The notes under the pieces were generated by a model. That model was not told where the DNA came from and did no database searches. It saw nothing but the letters and a program-made list of their open reading frames with translations. The position numbers and the translations under genes are program-made. Shown here one piece after another: positions 60,139 through 64,000 of a stretch of 64,000 nt of DNA. Source of the DNA: Betaproteobacteria bacterium (lineage in GTDB: Bacteria > Pseudomonadota > Gammaproteobacteria > Burkholderiales > Rhodocyclaceae); the NCBI GenBank assembly GCA_016720065.1, contig JADJXY010000002.1, positions 1,749,001 through 1,813,000 on the forward strand. The letters are read 5' to 3'. Position 1 is the stretch's first letter, and the number at the start of each line of letters is the position of its first letter.

Positions 60139-60642
60139 ATGAACCAACACCTGTCAGGCTTTTTGCGGCCTTTCCGCCGCCCCCCGACGCGCCAGGCCTT
60201 GCGGGCGCGGCCAGCGAAGGCCCTGGCCGCCCTCCTGGTTCCCATTGCCCTGTTTTGGGTACCGCTGTCGACCCAGGCGGAGAACGACATGGCGCGCTAC
60301 AACTCCACGAGCCCAGCCACGGCCGAGATTGCCTGGATGAGCGGCGGCGTCGGCGGCGAAGCCCGCGACGAGATGCGCAAGGCCAGTGTTGCCTATAACG
60401 TGCATGTGCTGTTCAGTGATCGCCGGGGCCGCTATCTCGCCGACGTCCCCTATACCGTGACCCGGCACGACGGCAGACAAGTGCTTTCAGGCATCGCCGA
60501 GGGGCCGCTGCTCTATCTGAAACTCCCCCCCGGGTCCTACCGCGTCGGAGTCGAAATCGACGGGGCCTGGCAACGCAGATCCGTCCAGGCCGGCGTCTCC
60601 GGACGACCCACCCGGTTGATGTTCGTCGGCCGCCGGGGATGA
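60139..60642 (+). CDS. Secreted protein with carboxypeptidase-regulatory-like domain
   Basis: The 167-residue protein has a long basic N-region and a signal segment ('ALAALLVPIALFWVPLSTQA'). The mature part holds 'MSGGVGGEARDEMRKASVAY' and a beta-rich domain ('YLADVPYTVTRHDGRQVLSG', 'LYLKLPPGSYRVGVEIDG') similar to carboxypeptidase regulatory-like folds. It is presumably periplasmic. It overlaps the next gene by four bases, which suggests a shared function with the membrane SRPBCC protein. The exact role is unknown. Confidence 0.78.
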   Translation: MNQHLSGFLRPFRRPPTRQALRARPAKALAALLVPIALFWVPLSTQAENDMARYNSTSPATAEIAWMSGGVGGEARDEMRKASVAYNVHVLFSDRRGRYLADVPYTVTRHDGRQVLSGIAEGPLLYLKLPPGSYRVGVEIDGAWQRRSVQAGVSGRPTRLMFVGRRG

Positions 60643-61658
60643 CGCGCGTTCGCCCGACCGAAGACCCGGCGGCGGAGTACCGCCTGCTGACCGTCTGGCG
60701 CCTCGAAGCACCGCTGGACGATATCTACGCCGCGATTCACGATTCCCTGCACTGGCCGGACTGGTGGCCGGGGGTCATCGAGGTGGCGACCATTGCCGAT
60801 GGCGATGCCGAGGGGGTCGGCAACATCCGCCACTACGCCTGGCAGGGGCGATTGCCTTACCGGGTCACTTTTGCCGTGTGTACCACGCGCATCGAAGCGC
60901 TCACTGCCATCGAGGGGAACGCCTGCGGCGACCTGGAAGGAACGGGCCGCTGGAATTTTTCCTGCCAGGGCCCGATCAGTATCGTTCGTTACGAGTGGCA
61001 CGTCCGCAGCACCCGCTGGTGGATGAACCTGATCTCCCCGTTGGCCCGCCCGCTGTTCGTCCGTAACCACGCCTGGGTCATGTCGCGGGGCGGGGAAGGC
61101 CTGGCGCGACGACTCGGCGTGCGTCTGACCAGCCAGGAAAACATCGATCTGACGGCGGCTGCCCCACCGAACGCCAAGCGCGGCAGCCGTTGGGAGGGCG
61201 GCCGGATCGATCCGGCGATGGCGCTGATTGCCGGCATCGCCGCCGGGGTACTGGCCACCGGCGCCCAGGTCGTCCTCTGGTGGCTCGCCGGAATGCCGCT
61301 GGCCGCCACGCTCTTGCGCGACGCCCGCCTGACTGCAGCCCTGCTCCTGGGGCCCTCGGTCCTTACGCCACCCTCGACCCTGAGGTGGGACATCCTGCTG
61401 GTGGCGACGCTGATCCATTTTGCCCTGTCGGTTCTCTACGCCCTGCTTCCAGCCGCCGTGGGCGGGCGTCTGCGCCAAGGGGAGGCCCTCGTTGCCGGCG
61501 CCGCTTACGGTGCGCTCATCTACGCCGTGAACCTATACGGGCTGACCTATTTCTTTCCCTGGTTCGCCGTGGCCCGGGACTGGGTGACCCTGGCAGCCCA
61601 CCTCGTGTTCGGCGTCGCCCTCGTCGGCGCCTGCCGCCTGTATGCGGGCAGGCGGTGA
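60639..61658 (+). CDS. SRPBCC domain fused to a membrane domain
   Basis: The 339-residue protein has an N-terminal SRPBCC/polyketide-cyclase-like domain (about residues 15-150; 'LDDIYAAIHDSLHWPDWWPG'). A C-terminal part with four membrane segments follows (about 195-335, including 'LIAGIAAGVLATGAQVVLWW' and 'LVATLIHFALSVLYALLPAA'). The fusion of a lipid-binding-type domain with membrane helices is unusual. Its start overlaps the upstream secreted protein and its stop overlaps the ABC gene (GTGA), so the three are tightly coupled. Confidence 0.8.
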   Translation: MTRVRPTEDPAAEYRLLTVWRLEAPLDDIYAAIHDSLHWPDWWPGVIEVATIADGDAEGVGNIRHYAWQGRLPYRVTFAVCTTRIEALTAIEGNACGDLEGTGRWNFSCQGPISIVRYEWHVRSTRWWMNLISPLARPLFVRNHAWVMSRGGEGLARRLGVRLTSQENIDLTAAAPPNAKRGSRWEGGRIDPAMALIAGIAAGVLATGAQVVLWWLAGMPLAATLLRDARLTAALLLGPSVLTPPSTLRWDILLVATLIHFALSVLYALLPAAVGGRLRQGEALVAGAAYGALIYAVNLYGLTYFFPWFAVARDWVTLAAHLVFGVALVGACRLYAGRR

Positions 61659-63358
61659 CCCCCATCGGTCGCCAGTTGTGGTTGCGGTTCCGGACGATTG
61701 CGGCGCCTTACTGGAAGGGCAGGGAGAAATGGCGAGCCCGGGGGCTGCTCGCTCTTCTGGTCCTCCTGCTCTTGGGGCAGACCGGCTTCGCCGTGCTGTT
61801 CAACGAGCAGACCGGGGAATTCACGTCGGCACTGGCGGCAAAAGACCCGGAACGGTTCTGGCTGTCCATGCAGAAATGCCTCGCCATCCTCGTCGTGGGC
61901 GTGCCGACGTATGCCTTTTACTACTTCGTGCGCGACAAGCTCGGCGTGTATTGGCGGCGCTGGCTAACACGGGATCTGCTGGGCAGCTATTTCGCCAACC
62001 GCGCCTACTACGACCTGAATGCCTGTAACCAGATCGACAACCCGGATCAGCGGGTCGCCGAAGACATCAACACCTTTACCCAGAAATCCCTGCAGTTTCT
62101 CCTGGTACTTGTCGGGGCGGTGCTGCAGCTGATCGCATTCTGTGGCGTCCTATGGTCCATTTCCCACGCCCTGGTGGCCTTTCTCATCGTCTATGCGATT
62201 GCCGGCACGGGGGTGACGGTGCTGGTGTTCGGAAAGGTGCTGATCGGCCTCAATTTCCACCAGCTCAAACGGGAGGCCGATTTCCGCTTCAGCCTGGTGC
62301 GTATTCGAGAAAACGCCGAGGCCATCGCCTTCTATCGCGGCGAGGCGCAGGAGTCGGCTCTGGTTGGCCGCCGTTTCAACGAGGCGTTCAGCAATTTCAA
62401 CAAGCTGATCCGGGTGCAGCTCAATTTGAACCTCTTTCAATATGGCTACAGCTTCCTGACCATCATCCTGCCCAGCGCCATCATTGCCGGGCGGGTGATC
62501 TCCGGGGAACTGGAGGTCGGGCGGGCGATCCAGGCCGCGGGGGCATTTGCGGCCATCCTGAGCGCCCTGACCGTACTTATCGACAACTTCGAGAGCTTCA
62601 GCAAATTTGCCGCCGGAATCGATCGGCTCGACAGCTTTGCCCGCTTCCTCCAGGGGACGCGGGGCGACCGGCCGGGGTCCGGCGATGGCATCAGCTTTGT
62701 GTTCGGCAAGCATCTGGCCATCGAAAATCTCACCCTGCAGACGCCGAACCGCGGCAGAACTCTGGTCAAAGACTTGTCGCTGACCGTCAATCCGGACCAG
62801 GGGCTGATGATCGTGGGGGCCAGCGGCTGCGGGAAGAGTTCGCTGCTGCGCGCCATCGCAGGCCTGTGGCGTTGCGGAAGCGGAAGGATCGTCGGGCCTG
62901 ACGGCGGCGAAATGCTGTTTCTACCGCAGCGCCCCTACATGCTCCAGGGCAGTTTGCGCAGCCAGTTGCTGTATCCGCAGCAGCCTCGGGGTGTCCCGGA
63001 CGAGGCCCTTCTGCACGCCCTGGCCAGGGTCAATCTGCCGGATATCGCCGCCAATTTTGGCGGCCTGGATGCCGAACTGGACTGGGCCAAGGTTTTGTCC
63101 GTGGGCGAGCAACAGCGGGTGGCCTTCGCTCGCGTGCTGCTCGCCGCACCCCGGTATGCCATGCTCGACGAAGCGACCAGCGCCCTCGACATCGCCAACG
63201 AAGACAGCCTCTATCGGGAACTGGCGGCCACCGGGACGATCCTGGTCAGCGTCGGCCACCGTCCCTCCATCCTGAAATACCACCCCCAAGTGCTGGAACT
63301 GGAAGGCAACGGATCGTGGCGGCTCTATTCGGCCGACGACTACCGGTTCAACCGCTAG
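61655..63358 (+). CDS. SbmA/BacA/YddA-like ABC transporter (fused permease-ATPase)
   Basis: The 567-residue protein has an N-terminal ABC_membrane_2 domain with about six helices and the family motif 'FYYFVRDKLGVYWRRWLTRD', then 'DQRVAEDINTFT'. The ATPase half has Walker A 'GASGCGKSS', signature 'LSVGEQQRVAFARVLL' and Walker B 'YAMLDEATSALD'. This group includes YddA and the ATPase-bearing relatives of SbmA/BacA, which move peptides or very-long-chain lipids. The start is GTG at 61655, overlapping the SRPBCC-membrane gene stop. An SRPBCC lipid binder beside it favours a lipid substrate, by inference. Confidence 0.92.
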   Translation: MTPIGRQLWLRFRTIAAPYWKGREKWRARGLLALLVLLLLGQTGFAVLFNEQTGEFTSALAAKDPERFWLSMQKCLAILVVGVPTYAFYYFVRDKLGVYWRRWLTRDLLGSYFANRAYYDLNACNQIDNPDQRVAEDINTFTQKSLQFLLVLVGAVLQLIAFCGVLWSISHALVAFLIVYAIAGTGVTVLVFGKVLIGLNFHQLKREADFRFSLVRIRENAEAIAFYRGEAQESALVGRRFNEAFSNFNKLIRVQLNLNLFQYGYSFLTIILPSAIIAGRVISGELEVGRAIQAAGAFAAILSALTVLIDNFESFSKFAAGIDRLDSFARFLQGTRGDRPGSGDGISFVFGKHLAIENLTLQTPNRGRTLVKDLSLTVNPDQGLMIVGASGCGKSSLLRAIAGLWRCGSGRIVGPDGGEMLFLPQRPYMLQGSLRSQLLYPQQPRGVPDEALLHALARVNLPDIAANFGGLDAELDWAKVLSVGEQQRVAFARVLLAAPRYAMLDEATSALDIANEDSLYRELAATGTILVSVGHRPSILKYHPQVLELEGNGSWRLYSADDYRFNR

Positions 63359-63479
63359 GAGTTAACGATGTGCCTCAGTGCCAGGGCGTGACCCATAGGC
63401 CCCGCATGACTACGGAGCTGACCGATTTCGCGGGGACGTCGAGGATGCGTTGGGCGCCGGTGATCGGCCAGCGCCTCGC

Positions 63480-64000
63480 TCACACGGTGGCGACGTCGCT
63501 GATCTCGCCGACCGACGCCGCGATCACCTCCCGGGCGATGGCCGTTTCCGGCTCGGTGATCGTCTGCGCAACAAGGACGACCTGACCGCTGGCAATGGCA
63601 TCGCTGACCAGGTCCGACAGCCAGCCTTCCTTTTGCTCGATATCGCTTTGAGCGCCGGTTGCGGCGCCGATGAAGGCACCGAGACTGGCCCCCCAGCCCA
63701 GCATGACCAGGGGCGCGACCAGGGGACTGGCGATGAACAGGCTGACGTTTCCCGCCACCAGCGCCAGTTGTGCCAGGGCGCCGATGCCGGTGCCCACGGC
63801 GGTGCCGATGGCGCCGTCGACGAGGACATTGGTCAGCACTTCGTTGCTTTCCCCTTGTGGCTTGGTTGCGGGGGGGCCCGAATTGGCGTCGAACAGATGC
63901 AGGCGCCCTCGGGGGAGTCCCCGTTCCATGAGGCGGGAAAGGGCGCCTTCGGCTTCGACCCAGTTGGCAAAAAAGCCCGACACATGGTGGCTATAGGTGG
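63480..64000 (-). CDS. Glycine-rich membrane stress protein, N-terminus outside the window
   Basis: At least 173 residues lie in the window. The soluble N-terminal part ('ANWVEAEGALSRLMERGLPR') is followed by a Gly/Ala-rich hydrophobic core ('GAIGTAVGTGIGALAQLALV', 'APLVMLGWGASLGAFIGAAT') and a C-terminal soluble part. The layout is the same as the YflT-like protein at 55325. A GTG at 63983 could start it, but the frame stays open to the window edge, so the true start is probably beyond it. It is convergent with the ABC gene. Confidence 0.75.
   Translation of the reverse strand, partial: TYSHHVSGFFANWVEAEGALSRLMERGLPRGRLHLFDANSGPPATKPQGESNEVLTNVLVDGAIGTAVGTGIGALAQLALVAGNVSLFIASPLVAPLVMLGWGASLGAFIGAATGAQSDIEQKEGWLSDLVSDAIASGQVVLVAQTITEPETAIAREVIAASVGEISDVATV

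Overview
The window is a GC-rich chromosomal segment of a betaproteobacterium, most likely of the Rhodocyclales (Azospira/Dechloromonas/Azoarcus-like). This rests on the gene order purA-hisZ-DUF2065-hflC-hflK-hflX-hfq-der-bamB-yfgM-hisS-ispG-rodZ-pilW-rlmN-ndk, the presence of phasin and UrtA-type genes, and the many PAS-based signalling proteins. I saw no rRNA or tRNA gene and no CRISPR array. The taxon is an inference from gene content.

Region 1 (1-17.1 kb) is housekeeping. A CRP/FNR regulator diverges from a secreted SRPBCC protein. It is followed by a long minus-strand superoperon for IMP-to-AMP and histidine synthesis, membrane protease control (HflKC), GTPases (HflX, Der), Hfq, outer-membrane assembly (BamB), isoprenoid synthesis (IspG), type IV pilus assembly (PilW), RlmN and Ndk. 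Most joints are 4-base overlaps. pilW appears to start at a TTG overlapping the rlmN stop. Region 2 (17.2-23.1 kb) is a dctPQM TRAP C4-dicarboxylate importer with a divergent DctS/DctR-type two-component pair and a candidate operator palindrome between them.

Region 3 (23.2-33.4 kb) holds trxA, rho, rpmE, an ArnT-like glycosyltransferase, orn, an M48 protease, rsgA and a large PAS hybrid kinase. A 640-base gap after rho is packed with structured repeats, one of which recurs near 33.45 kb. Region 4 (33.5-47.1 kb) holds a PAS-GGDEF-EAL protein coupled to a FIST sensor, an ATP-grasp/alpha-E pair, a DUF2325 gene apparently cut by an IS3 remnant, and a sulfur module (OsmC, two YeeE/YedE halves, a cysteine-bearing ArsR repressor). 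It ends with an NCS1 permease-histidine kinase fusion overlapping its LuxR-type regulator.

Region 5 (47.2-51.4 kb) has a phasin, an orphan urea-type binding protein (UrtA) without its permease genes, and a NarX/NarL-like pair. The phasin and urtA upstream regions share a 13-base palindromic motif. Region 6 (51.4-64 kb) is accessory. It has a xerD 3' fragment, a CRP-PAS fusion with no output domain, a second CRP-like regulator, and a plus-strand array of envelope and stress genes: YflT-like, Spy/CpxP-like, VIT1, OmpA, a cysteine-repeat protein, a glycine-zipper lipoprotein, a degenerate cyclase-FHA protein, an SRPBCC-membrane fusion and an SbmA/YddA-like ABC protein. The main candidates for something new are the NCS1 transporter-kinase with its phasin/UrtA neighbours, and this envelope-stress island.
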